In this document: positions 53,038 to 60,626 of the stretch, in pieces
Layout of the letters: every line of letters begins with the position of its first letter
Position numbering within the stretch: position 1 is the stretch's first letter
Assembly: GCA_028278205.1 (NCBI GenBank)
Contig: JANQES010000146.1
Coordinates: forward strand, 1 to 61,993
Direction of reading: 5' to 3'
Origin: Rhodothermales bacterium
GTDB lineage: Bacteria > Bacteroidota > Rhodothermia > Rhodothermales > Bin80
DNA: 61,993 nt
Translations under genes and position numbers: made by a program
The notes under the pieces: model-generated
Told to the model about the DNA's origin: nothing
Seen by the model: only the letters and a program-made list of their open reading frames with translations
The model's database searches: none

Positions 53038-53889
53038 CTATTTCTGATCGAATCGCTCAACGAATACCTGGGCAAGCTCTGTAGCCTCCTCAACCTTGAT
53101 AATGCTTGTTCGCTTCAATGCCCCTAAAACGAGCCAGAAATACAACACTTTATAGTATTCGTCGCGGAAGCCCCGAGCAGCAGGGTGTGGTAAATGTTGA
53201 ATAAAAGAACTCCTCGTTTTTAAATGTTTGAGCCACCATCCGACCTTTGAGCCAACGGCGAAAATAACCTTCGGCTTTATGATTTCTATCTCACGCCTTA
53301 AGAACCTCTTATAACAATTCTTGATACAATCATTCCGAAATGCATCGATACCCTTGAAGCGCGTTCCATCTTCGTTGTTCATGCCACACTTGATCAGATT
53401 AGTCATATACACGTTCGAAAGGCGGAACGTGGACATAACGCTAAGAACAAATTCACTATAAACCCTACCTTTGAAATACTCAGGGAAGGATTTCATATCA
53501 CGTTCTTCGTGAACCCAATACCAATCTTTGCTCGGACGCTTCGCGTACCCCTTATACTTCACTGACTCATATATTTTGTAGTCTACACTCGGCGATTCAA
53601 AAACAAACATTATGGGCTCCTTGTGCCACTCACCCAAGCCTTCCACAGATTCTTTCAAAGATTTAAAAAAGTCCTCAGCGTGCGCTCCGTGAGAAATATT
53701 CTTCAGTTGAAATCCGGAACCATCTTTTGCCACATTCCAGCCTTCTTCTTCGCAAGAAATACAGTAAGAAAGCACTTCTGGATGGCGATAACCATTGCTT
53801 CTATATTCCTCAAAGGAATACGACCTGATAGGTGAATGCTTCAGTTCAATCAAGCAACGAAAGTTCAACTCTCGCAATTCCTCTAACAT
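53038..53889 (-). CDS. Uracil-DNA glycosylase-superfamily-like protein, divergent
   Basis: 283 residues. UDG-fold motifs are recognisable but not canonical: FVFESPSVD (95-103) for the water-activating motif, MTNLIKCGM (162-170), IKPKVIFAVGSKVGWWL (204-220) and QHLPHPAARG (231-240) with the His-Pro of motif 3. About 50 residues are inserted between motifs 1 and 2, and an 80-residue N-terminal extension is of unknown fold. The usual Asp/Asn catalytic residue is not at its place. Composition is much AT-richer than rsmB, whose ATG starts 10 bases after this stop. A DNA repair or phage-defence role is inferred. Confidence 0.6.
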   Translation of the reverse strand: MLEELRELNFRCLIELKHSPIRSYSFEEYRSNGYRHPEVLSYCISCEEEGWNVAKDGSGFQLKNISHGAHAEDFFKSLKESVEGLGEWHKEPIMFVFESPSVDYKIYESVKYKGYAKRPSKDWYWVHEERDMKSFPEYFKGRVYSEFVLSVMSTFRLSNVYMTNLIKCGMNNEDGTRFKGIDAFRNDCIKNCYKRFLRREIEIIKPKVIFAVGSKVGWWLKHLKTRSSFIQHLPHPAARGFRDEYYKVLYFWLVLGALKRTSIIKVEEATELAQVFVERFDQK

Positions 53890-53949
53890 CGCACCTACCC
53901 CCTGGGATTTGGCAATGAAGATTGGAATACCTTAAAAACCTCTCTCCCA

Positions 53950-53997
53950 GCACCCTCACGTTTCACGTTTTACGTTTCACGTTTTACGTTTCACGTC
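53950..53997. repeat. Expanded half copy of the ACGTTTCACGTTTTACG word family
   Basis: AGCACCCTCACGTTTCACGT starts a run of four TTTCACG/TTTTACG words ending at 53997, without a facing arm. The stop codon of the SRPBCC gene (53984) lies within it. Confidence 0.75.
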
Positions 53998-54436
53998 CCC
54001 CTTCCGCCCGTTGCTTCAACGCGGCGTTCATCGCTTCGAAGCCTTGCCGGGTTTGGGTGTCGAGGCTTTTCCAGAAAAGCGGCACCAGGATGCCGCGGAA
54101 ATTCTCGCGCTGCACGAAGCGGATGCTGCCCTCGCTGAGCGGCGTGATCTCGTAGATGTGCTCGCCGTCGAAGATACCCGGCAGGAGCAGGCGGCCCAGC
54201 CAGCGGAAGGCGCGCTCCGGCTCCACGAGCGTCACCGTGGGCGTGAACGTCATGGCTTTGCCGCCGGGCGGCGCGATGCGGACGCGAAGCCGCTCGCCTT
54301 CTTTGACCTCACCGACGGCCTCCGGCATAAACGGATTCCACGCTGCATACTGGCCGAGGTCGGTAAGAATCGCCCAGACTTTGGCTGCGGGCGCGTTGAT
54401 CTCGATTTCCGTCCTGAGTTCTTTCATAGTGGTCAT
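53984..54436 (-). CDS. SRPBCC (START-like) domain protein, DUF-type polyketide cyclase/dehydrase fold
   Basis: 150 residues forming one START-like hydrophobic-cavity domain: IEINAPAAKVWAILTDLGQY, AAWNPFMPEAVGEVKEGERL, VTLVEPERAFRWLGRLLLPG and a final amphipathic helix (LDTQTRQGFEAMNAALKQRA). Such proteins bind or transform lipophilic ligands; none is indicated. The last codons (RET then stop) are read from the repeat word CGTGAAACGTAA, so the original C-terminus was probably replaced. It is leftward, between the UDG-like gene and the flavoprotein. Confidence 0.8.
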   Translation of the reverse strand: MTTMKELRTEIEINAPAAKVWAILTDLGQYAAWNPFMPEAVGEVKEGERLRVRIAPPGGKAMTFTPTVTLVEPERAFRWLGRLLLPGIFDGEHIYEITPLSEGSIRFVQRENFRGILVPLFWKSLDTQTRQGFEAMNAALKQRAEGGRET

Positions 54437-54482
54437 GGGTCATGGGTCATGAGAACGCTCTCCCTTTCCCCCTCTCTCCCAC

Positions 54483-55862
54483 TCACCCTCTCCCCACCCT
54501 TTTAGCCGCCTCATTCGCCGCCACGATCAGCGGGTCGAGGGCCGGGGCGAAGGGCGGGGTGTAAATCAGGTCGAGGTCTTTGATTTGGGCGACGGCCCAG
54601 CGGTCGCGGAGGCAGGGCACGAGCACGTCGGCGCGCAGCGCAGCGCCTTCTTCGCCGACGAGTTGCGCGCCGAGCAGGCGGCCTTTGCCTCGCTCAACGA
54701 CCAGCCGCACGTGCAACGGCTTCGCGCCCGGATAAATCGGCACACGCGACCAGTGTTTGATCTGCGTGGCGAAGGCATCGAACCCGGCGGCGCGAGCTTC
54801 GTCGAGGCGTAATCCAACCGTCGCCACTTCGAGTTCAAAGACCTTCACCGCCGACGCCCCGACGACGCCGGGGAACCGCGCCGGTGCCACGCGTCCGCGC
54901 CGGGCGGCATTCGTCGCCGCCACGCGGGCCGTACGGAACGCCACCGGCGCCAGCGGCAGATACACCTTCCGCCGGTCGATGACCCGTTCGACCTCGATGC
55001 AGTCGCCGCAGGCCCAGACGTTGGGCAGGTTGGTCCGCATCCGCGCATCGACGGCGACGGCGCCGGTGGTGCCGAGCGTGATGCCCGCCGCCTCGGCCAG
55101 TTCGGTATCAGGCCGCGTGCCCATAGCCGCGATCACCACTTGGCAGCCGATCATCTCGCCTTTGTCGGTGCGCACTGCCTTCACCGCGCCTTCGCCATCC
55201 AACACAAACCCGACGGCCTGCTCCCGCCGCACCACCACCCCGTGCCGGTGCGCAACGTCCTGAACGAGCGGCAGCAGATCGTCGTCCAGATACGCGTGAA
55301 GCAGATTACCGCTCCGCTCCAGGATCGTCACACGGAGGCCGCGCGCGCGCAGGGCCTCGGCCATTTCGACGCCGATGTAGCCGCCACCGAGCACCACGGC
55401 GTGCTGCACGCGATGGGCGCCTAGGTACTCTTTGAGCCGCCGGGCATCGTCCAACTGCCGCATCGGAAACACGTTGGGCGCCTCCGCCCCCTCGAACTCC
55501 GGCAACCGCGCGCGGGCGCCGGTAGCCAGGATAAACTTGTCGAACCGTTCCTCGGTGATGCGGCCCGTGGCGATGTCCTTAACGTCGAGGCGGCAGCGTT
55601 TGGGATGAATCCCTAACACCCGATGCCGCACGCGGACTTCGGCTTTGCGCGTCTGTTCGAAACGCTCCGGCGTCAGCATGACCAGCGTGTCGTCCGAAGG
55701 GATCTGATCGGCGACGTAATAGGGCATTTCGCAGGCGCCGTAGGAGATGTCCGGACCTTGCTCAAACAGCACCACGCCGACCTCCGGATCGACGCGTTTG
55801 GCCTGAGCCGCCGCCGCCGGCCCCGACGCTACCCCTCCTATGACGGCAATACGCTGACGCAC
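54483..55862 (-). CDS. FAD-dependent pyridine nucleotide-disulfide oxidoreductase, CoA-disulfide reductase/NADH oxidase type
   Basis: 459 residues from the GTG at 55862. IAVIGGVASGPAAAAQAKRV is the FAD-binding fold; SYGACEMPYYVADQI (about 45) has the single redox Cys typical of CoA-disulfide reductases and NADH oxidases rather than a CxxC pair. AVVLGGGYIGVEMAEALRAR binds NAD(P)H, and NVWACGDCIEVERVID is the second FAD motif. It reduces a disulfide or oxygen in the cytoplasm. A longer frame to 55934 is translated from a word repeat and rejected. The Hpt-REC-REC gene ends 75 bases upstream. Confidence 0.9.
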   Translation of the reverse strand: MRQRIAVIGGVASGPAAAAQAKRVDPEVGVVLFEQGPDISYGACEMPYYVADQIPSDDTLVMLTPERFEQTRKAEVRVRHRVLGIHPKRCRLDVKDIATGRITEERFDKFILATGARARLPEFEGAEAPNVFPMRQLDDARRLKEYLGAHRVQHAVVLGGGYIGVEMAEALRARGLRVTILERSGNLLHAYLDDDLLPLVQDVAHRHGVVVRREQAVGFVLDGEGAVKAVRTDKGEMIGCQVVIAAMGTRPDTELAEAAGITLGTTGAVAVDARMRTNLPNVWACGDCIEVERVIDRRKVYLPLAPVAFRTARVAATNAARRGRVAPARFPGVVGASAVKVFELEVATVGLRLDEARAAGFDAFATQIKHWSRVPIYPGAKPLHVRLVVERGKGRLLGAQLVGEEGAALRADVLVPCLRDRWAVAQIKDLDLIYTPPFAPALDPLIVAANEAAKRVGRG

Positions 55863-55867
55863 GCGAT

Positions 55868-55942
55868 TTTGATTTTTGGATTGCGGACTGCAAACTGTGC
55901 TCCTAAGGTACCCAATCCGCACTCCGCAATCCAAAAATCAAA
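55868..55942. repeat. Word-type hairpin TTTGATTTTTGGATTGCGGA, perfect 20-bp stem
   Basis: 55868-55887 pairs exactly with 55923-55942. The right arm contains the stop codon of the Hpt-REC-REC gene (55938-55940), and the left arm begins 6 bases before the flavoprotein start (GTG at 55862, leftward). It may act as a partial terminator between the two. Confidence 0.8.
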
Positions 55943-57113
55943 CAAGGCAGGATTTGACCTTTTCGATAAGCTTCTCAGCGGTTTGGGGTTTGGCGATGTA
56001 GGCGTCGGCGCCGTGGGCGAGGGCCAGCGGCACGTCTTTCATCTTCACGTTGGTCGTGAGCATGATGATGGGCACGTTTTGCAGGGTGTGGTCCATGCGG
56101 ATGTGCTGGGTGGCTTCGAGGCCGTCCATCACCGGCATCATCACGTCCATCAGGATGAGATCCGGCTGGCGTTCGCGGGCTTGTTTGAGGGCCATCACCC
56201 CGTTATCAGCCTCGCCGACGTCGTAGCCGGCATCCTGCAAGATGAGCGCTACTTTCTTGCGATAGAGCACGTAGTCGTCGGCGATGAGGATGTGTTTTTG
56301 GGGTAACGGGGCGGCAGCGTTCGGGGGCGGCGCGTCGGCGGGCAGGTAGGCGTTGACCTGTTCGATCACCTCGGCGGCGTCGAAGGGTTTGGCGAGATAG
56401 CCCTGCACGTCGCAATCGAGCGCGCGTTGGACGTCGCCGATTTTCTGGTGGGTCGTCAGGAGCAAGACCGGCACGTCGCGCAGCGTCTCGTCCTGGCGCA
56501 GGCGGCGTACAGCTTCGGCGCCGCCCATCACCGGCATCAAGAAATCCATCAGGATGAGATCGGGGCGTTGGATGCGGGCTTGCGTCAGGGCAGCCTGTCC
56601 GTTTTCGGCTTCTTCGACGTCGAAGCCGGCATCGCGCAAGATGAGCACGAGCTTTTTGCGCAGGAAGGCCTCGTCGTCGGCCACGAGAATCGTGAGATCG
56701 CGCCTGGCAGAAGCCCCGTTACGGCTCTGAAGCGGTGCGCCCTTGGCCATGGTGTCGGCAAAGCCGGGGCGCTCGGCAACGGCGGCCGCAGCTATCAACC
56801 GTAGCGACGCCACAGCCTGATCGACCTGCCGCTTCTCCTCCGCCGTCGGCGCTACGCCGTGGACGAGGATTTTTTTGATGGCCTCTTCCAGGCGCGCGGC
56901 GCGGTCGGTGATGGTCGTAAAACCGAAGGTGGGGCCGGAGCCGTTGAGTTTATGAACCAGATGGTAAAGCAGTTGCAGCGTGCCCTTGTCCGGCGTGCCG
57001 GCACAGACGGCCTGCCACAAGTCCTCGATCTGCTGGATCTTGCCAGGCAACTGTTTGACGTAAGCCCGGTGCAGGGCTTCCATCTGTTTTTGAAAAGCGT
57101 CGAGTTTAGACAC
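55938..57113 (-). CDS. Hpt-REC-REC phosphorelay protein
   Basis: 391 residues. An N-terminal Hpt domain (1-105) carries the phospho-His in LLYHLVHKLNGSGPTFGF. Two receiver domains follow: LTILVADDEAFLRKKL (from about 140) with Asp in DLILMDFLMPVMGG, and ILIADDYVLYRKKV (from about 272) with DLILMDVMMPVMDG. The order Hpt, REC, REC with no output domain suggests a phosphate relay or sink. The start is a GTG at 57113; it overlaps the upstream REC gene by eight bases, so the two are translated together. Confidence 0.9.
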   Translation of the reverse strand: MSKLDAFQKQMEALHRAYVKQLPGKIQQIEDLWQAVCAGTPDKGTLQLLYHLVHKLNGSGPTFGFTTITDRAARLEEAIKKILVHGVAPTAEEKRQVDQAVASLRLIAAAAVAERPGFADTMAKGAPLQSRNGASARRDLTILVADDEAFLRKKLVLILRDAGFDVEEAENGQAALTQARIQRPDLILMDFLMPVMGGAEAVRRLRQDETLRDVPVLLLTTHQKIGDVQRALDCDVQGYLAKPFDAAEVIEQVNAYLPADAPPPNAAAPLPQKHILIADDYVLYRKKVALILQDAGYDVGEADNGVMALKQARERQPDLILMDVMMPVMDGLEATQHIRMDHTLQNVPIIMLTTNVKMKDVPLALAHGADAYIAKPQTAEKLIEKVKSCLV

Positions 57114-57498
57114 AGTGTTGATTCCAGATTGTGTTGAGCGTCGAAGAGAGCGTCATCGGGTCGAAGGGTTTGCGGATGACGTCGAGGGCGCCGAGTGTTT
57201 TGTAATGATCGATTTCGTGCGGCATGACCCTGGCCGTCATAAAGACGACGGGCACCCTGGCCGTCTGCGGCAACGCGCGCAGGCGTTCGAGGGTCGTCGG
57301 GCCGTCCATGCCCGGCATCATCACGTCGAGCAGGATCAGGTCCGGGCCGAAGCCGGGCGCCTTCTCCAGCGCTTCGTGCCCCCGGCTGCATAGTTCGACG
57401 GTAAAGCCGCCCAGCGTTTCGAGGGCCAACTGCGCCACGGCCTGGATGTCCAGGTCGTCTTCGATCATCATGATTCGTTGTAAAGAATTGGCTTCCAT
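57106..57498 (-). CDS. CheY-like single receiver domain protein
   Basis: 130 residues, one receiver domain: MMIEDDLDIQAVAQLALET holds the acidic pocket, DLILLDVMMPGMDGPTTLER the phospho-Asp, and VIRKPFDPMT the conserved Lys. There is no output domain. Its end overlaps the start of the Hpt-REC-REC gene by eight bases. It probably carries phosphate in the phosphorelay encoded with the hybrid kinase. Confidence 0.9.
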   Translation of the reverse strand: MEANSLQRIMMIEDDLDIQAVAQLALETLGGFTVELCSRGHEALEKAPGFGPDLILLDVMMPGMDGPTTLERLRALPQTARVPVVFMTARVMPHEIDHYKTLGALDVIRKPFDPMTLSSTLNTIWNQHCV

Positions 57499-57537
57499 AG
57501 TTTTACTGCTCCTGCCTTTTAATCAGAAAAACGTACG

Positions 57538-57565
57538 GTAGAGACGTTACATGTAACGTCTCTAC
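57538..57565. repeat. Perfect 28-bp palindrome GTAGAGACGTTACA...
   Basis: GTAGAGACGTTACA (57538-57551) is followed directly by its exact complement (57552-57565), with no loop. It lies in the leader of the single-REC gene, between the hybrid kinase stop (57585) and the REC start (57498). From memory, this word occurs in cyanobacterial genomes as a dispersed repeat. Confidence 0.8.
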
Positions 57566-57584
57566 GGGTGGCACAAATACCGTC

Positions 57585-59408
57585 TCACACCTCCACGCCT
57601 TCCTCGTGCCATTCGGGCAGGTCGAAGTAAAACGTAGTGCCCTGACCCGGCACGGTGTCGAAGGCGATGGCGCCGCCGTGCATCTCGACGATGGCTTTGG
57701 AGATGCTCAGCCCCAGCCCCGTGCCCTCTTTCTGGCGGCTGCTGGAGGCATCGACCTGGGCAAACTTTTGGAAGATGAGATCCTGATATTCTTCGGGGAT
57801 GCCCGGCCCGCTATCTACCACGCTGACACGGACGGACGCGCCGTGGCGCTCCACAGTGATGGCGACGGTGCTCTCGGCGGGCGAAAACTTGGCGGCGTTC
57901 GAGAGCAGATTCGTCAACACCTGCATCAGGCGGTCGGCGTCGGCGTGGACCCAGAGGTCGGGCACGTCTTCGTCCAACTCGAACGTGACGCCGTAGCGGC
58001 TGCCGTAGGCATAGTTGGCTTCCATGACCTGCTCGACCAGCGGCAGCACCTCCACCGGCTCCAGCTTCAGCGGCATCGTCCCCGATTCGATTTTCTGCAA
58101 ATCCAGCAAATCGTTGATCAGGCGCACGAGCCGTTCGCTGTTGCGGTGGGCGATGCCGATCATAGCATCGGCCTGGGCGGGCAACACGCCGGTGGCGCCG
58201 GCTGCCATCAGCGCCAGCGAGCCGCTGATGGACGTAAGCGGCGTGCGCAACTCGTGGCTGACGACGGAGAGAAACTCGGTCTTGAGCCGCTCGGCGTTTT
58301 TGCGTTCGGTGATGTCGCGGAGGATGCAGAGCGTCTCGTCTTCGCCGCTGACGACGATGCGCGCTTCGATGTCGTGGCCTTCCTGGTTGATGGGAAGTTG
58401 GAAATCGAAAACCTGCTTCTGGCCGGTCTCAAGGGCCTCCTCAACGTGTTCCATGACGAGCCGGCCAAAGCCCGCCGGCAGCACCTCGGCGATGGGTTTG
58501 TTGGGATACTGGCTGGGCGTCTGCGGCAGAATGCCTTCGCGCGGCGCTTTGTATTCGAGCACCGTGCCGTCGCGGCTGATGGTGATCATCGCGTCGGGGA
58601 TGGCGTCGAGCAGGGCGCGGTGCCGGGCTTCGCTCTCGCGCAGGATCTGCTCAGAATGCTTGCGCTGATCGACTTCGAGTTGAAGCAACTCGTTGATCAC
58701 ACTCAGCGCGACGGTGCGATCCTGGACGCGTTTTTCCAGGTCGTCGTGCGCTTTTTGGAGCGCGGCTTCGGCGCGTTTGCGTTCGGCGATTTCGGCGTGG
58801 AGGGCTTCGTTGCTCCGGGCCAGTTCCTTCGTGCGGTCCTGGACGCTGCGTTCGAGGTCGTCGCGGGCGTCGCGGATGGCTTCTTCGGCAGCGGGGTTGG
58901 TCAGCAGCACCTCGCCCTCGGTGTCGACGACGACCATGGCGTCGGCGTTGCGTTCGATGACGGCGCGGAAGCGCGCTTCGCTGGCCTGCATCTGCGCCAG
59001 ATAGCGTTCCGACTCGGCGCCCAGCCGGTGACGTTCGAGGGCGTAGTGGATGGCCCGCACGATCAGCACGCCGTCTACCTGGCCTTTGACGAGAAAATCC
59101 TGCGCGCCCTCTTGCACGGCCTGGATAGCCATGCGCTTGTCGTCGTGGCTGGTCATGACGATGACCGGGATGTGGGGCGTGCGCGGCAGCACGAGTTGCA
59201 AGGTCTCCAGCCCCACACTTCCGGGCAGCGACAGGTCGAGCAAGATCACGTCGAGATCGCCTTCTTCCATGTGGGGAAAAGCGGCTTCCAGGCCCTCCAC
59301 GTGCGTCAGATCGAAACGCACGTCGTGCTGATCTGCCAGGTGTTCTCGCAGCAGAAAAGCATGGGCCGGGTTGTCCTCGACCAACAAAATCTTGATTGGG
59401 GCCTCCAT
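57585..59408 (-). CDS. REC-PAS-histidine kinase hybrid (N-terminal receiver)
   Basis: 607 residues from the ATG at 59408. A receiver domain leads (MEAPIKILLVEDNPAHAF; phospho-Asp in LDVILLDLSLPG). A first PAS is only about 30 residues (AMVVVDTEGEVLLTNPAAEE) and passes straight into a coiled coil with two copies of the motif DLE(R/K)xVQDRTxxL. A full second PAS (LLDAIPDAMITISRDGTVLE) precedes HisKA (FLSVVSHELRTPLTSISGSL) and HATPase_c (LTNLLSNAAKFSPAEST, GTGLGLSISKAIVEMHGG). It lacks membrane helices, so it is a cytoplasmic kinase. It heads the leftward phosphorelay operon. Confidence 0.92.
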   Translation of the reverse strand: MEAPIKILLVEDNPAHAFLLREHLADQHDVRFDLTHVEGLEAAFPHMEEGDLDVILLDLSLPGSVGLETLQLVLPRTPHIPVIVMTSHDDKRMAIQAVQEGAQDFLVKGQVDGVLIVRAIHYALERHRLGAESERYLAQMQASEARFRAVIERNADAMVVVDTEGEVLLTNPAAEEAIRDARDDLERSVQDRTKELARSNEALHAEIAERKRAEAALQKAHDDLEKRVQDRTVALSVINELLQLEVDQRKHSEQILRESEARHRALLDAIPDAMITISRDGTVLEYKAPREGILPQTPSQYPNKPIAEVLPAGFGRLVMEHVEEALETGQKQVFDFQLPINQEGHDIEARIVVSGEDETLCILRDITERKNAERLKTEFLSVVSHELRTPLTSISGSLALMAAGATGVLPAQADAMIGIAHRNSERLVRLINDLLDLQKIESGTMPLKLEPVEVLPLVEQVMEANYAYGSRYGVTFELDEDVPDLWVHADADRLMQVLTNLLSNAAKFSPAESTVAITVERHGASVRVSVVDSGPGIPEEYQDLIFQKFAQVDASSSRQKEGTGLGLSISKAIVEMHGGAIAFDTVPGQGTTFYFDLPEWHEEGVEV

Positions 59409-59429
59409 TATGTCCACCGCCGTGTCAAC

Positions 59430-59515
59430 AATGAATTTTGACACGCCAACCCTGATAAAGGCGAGGCGTGCCGGCATAGCTCAAGCCATCCTGCACTTGA
59501 GCATCAAAATTCATC
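59430..59515 (+). repeat. 86-bp element copy 2 (MNFDTP element), three-way-junction type
   Basis: Outer stem ATGAATTTTGA (59431-59441) / TCAAAATTCAT (59504-59514); arm 1 CACGCC (59442-59447) / GGCGTG (59465-59470); arm 2 GCTCAAG (59479-59485) / CTTGAGC (59496-59502). The arrangement is a three-way junction. It encodes MNFDTPTLIKARRAGIAQA and ends KIH in frame, closely like copy 1 at 50968-51053. Confidence 0.75.
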
Positions 59516-59688
59516 AGGTCAAAGAAAATGCCAGGGTAGTTGGAGGTTTCACGGGAAGCGCCTGCCGGCGGATAATCTCTTCGTTTGCTTAATAAACCGC
59601 CTTTTAAACCATCACGGCAGCTTCAGCCCTCGCCACAAAACGCCCCTGACATCCACCGAGCCGGAAATTTTTTCCGCCAGCCTATGGA

Positions 59689-59796
59689 AATGGCAAATTG
59701 CAAACGGCAAATGGCAAATCGTCCGAAGGACGTACTCATTTGCCTTTTTGCCTATTTGCTCATTTGCCTATTTGCCCTTTTGCCTATTTGCTCATC
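59689..59796. repeat. GGCAAATG word array, imperfect hairpin
   Basis: ATGGCAAATTGCAAACGGCA (59689-59720) faces ATTTGCC/TATTTGC words at 59738-59796. It lies just past the end of the Rcp1-like regulator gene and belongs to the same word family as the perfect hairpin at 13200-13285. Confidence 0.7.
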
Positions 59797-59807
59797 GGCC
59801 CCTTTCC

Positions 59808-60320
59808 CTAAAATCCCATAACCGGGTTTCTCACGCGGAACGCGCGGATGGGCGCTTTATGCTGCTTGACAAAGAAATTCCAGCGCAGCCAGTACTGGCC
59901 TAATTCCTTGATCAACGCGCTAAACTCGCTGAAATCGGCGGGTTTGACGACGAAGCTGTTGGCGTGCAACTGATAGGCACGCACCGCATCCTCGCGGGCC
60001 TGCGAGGTCGTTAACACCACGATAGGGATGTCGCGGAGGCTGGGTTCGGATTTGACCTTCTCGAGCACGTCGAAGCCGCTCTTGCGCGGCAGGCGCAGGT
60101 CTAGAAGCACCACGTGAGGCCGAGGGCTTCGCTGCTCGTCGGCGTAGAGACCGCGACGAAACAGATAATCCAGCGCCGCCTCCCCGTCAGAGACGTGCAT
60201 GATCTGGTGACGTTCCCCGTGTTCTTGAAACCCTCGTTTGACCAGTTCGGCATGGGCCGGGTCATCTTCGACCAACAAAAACGTGAAAGGTGTCTCTCTT
60301 GAGTTCCGGTTAACCATCAT
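59808..60320 (-). CDS. Rcp1-like response regulator
   Basis: 170 residues, one receiver domain of the Rcp1 (phytochrome-kinase partner) subtype: FLLVEDDPAHAELVKRGFQE, ALDYLFRRGLYADEQRSPRP insert, phospho-Asp in VVLLDLRLPRKSGFDVLEKV and Lys in ANSFVVKPADFSEF. No output domain is present, and a C-terminal tail of about 15 residues is basic. Rcp1-like regulators usually follow a bilin- or PAS-type kinase; the kinase tail at 60561-60626 lies just upstream on the same strand. Confidence 0.9.
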   Translation of the reverse strand: MMVNRNSRETPFTFLLVEDDPAHAELVKRGFQEHGERHQIMHVSDGEAALDYLFRRGLYADEQRSPRPHVVLLDLRLPRKSGFDVLEKVKSEPSLRDIPIVVLTTSQAREDAVRAYQLHANSFVVKPADFSEFSALIKELGQYWLRWNFFVKQHKAPIRAFRVRNPVMGF

Positions 60321-60474
60321 TCCCTTGGTTTGCGGGCTTTACATGACCTCATCGCGCTCCATAGCCTTAACACAGGACGGATCGGTCTAAGGCGTATAAT
60401 TAAGGCACGATCCGCTGCGCAGAAATGGGGACAATCCCTTTTCCTCACTGGGGAATCTCCCCATGCGTCATTCG

Positions 60475-60516
60475 TTTTGCGTACTGCATAAGTGCCCCTC
60501 AATACGCAGTACAAAG
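60475..60516. repeat. Word repeat GCGTACTGC...TACGCAGTAC
   Basis: TTTTGCGTACTGCATA (60475-60490) faces TACGCAGTACAAAG (60503-60516). The same words (CGTACTGC, GTGCC, ATACGCAG) recur at 48013-48052. It sits between the kinase tail and the Rcp1-like regulator. Confidence 0.7.
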
Positions 60517-60560
60517 TCTTTTTCAGGACCAGGAGGTCTTCGAATTATGACCAAACTCGA

Positions 60561-60626
60561 TCACGCCGGCACTGTAAAGAAAAACGTCGATCCCTGGCCT
60601 TCCTCCGATTCCACCCAGACCCGCCC
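60561..60626 (-). other. C-terminal tail of a histidine kinase (21 codons and stop)
   Basis: GRVWVESEEGQGSTFFFTVP then Ala-stop is the closing G2-box/beta-strand of a histidine kinase HATPase_c domain. It is out of place: immediately upstream the same frame is isoleucyl-tRNA synthetase. Together with the Rcp1-like regulator 240 bases downstream on the same strand, this suggests that the kinase gene originally stood here and was cut by a join at about 60615-60632. Confidence 0.75.

Larger units (their letters stand above)
59409..59807. other. 399-bp spacer holding two repeat elements
   Basis: Between the hybrid kinase start and the Rcp1-like regulator stop. It contains the second MNFDTP element (59430-59515) and a GCAAATGGCAAATG / CATTTGCCTATTTGC word array (59689-59796). 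No gene is supported; a 73-residue frame here begins with the element-encoded peptide. Confidence 0.6.

Noticed and set aside
57606..59441. Rightward frame of 611 codons
   Set aside because: Antisense of the hybrid kinase, which has all kinase motifs on the other strand.
59371..59592. 73-residue rightward frame containing MNFDTPTLIKARR
   Set aside because: It is the 86-bp element read through. I report the element, but do not claim a gene, since nothing supports its expression.
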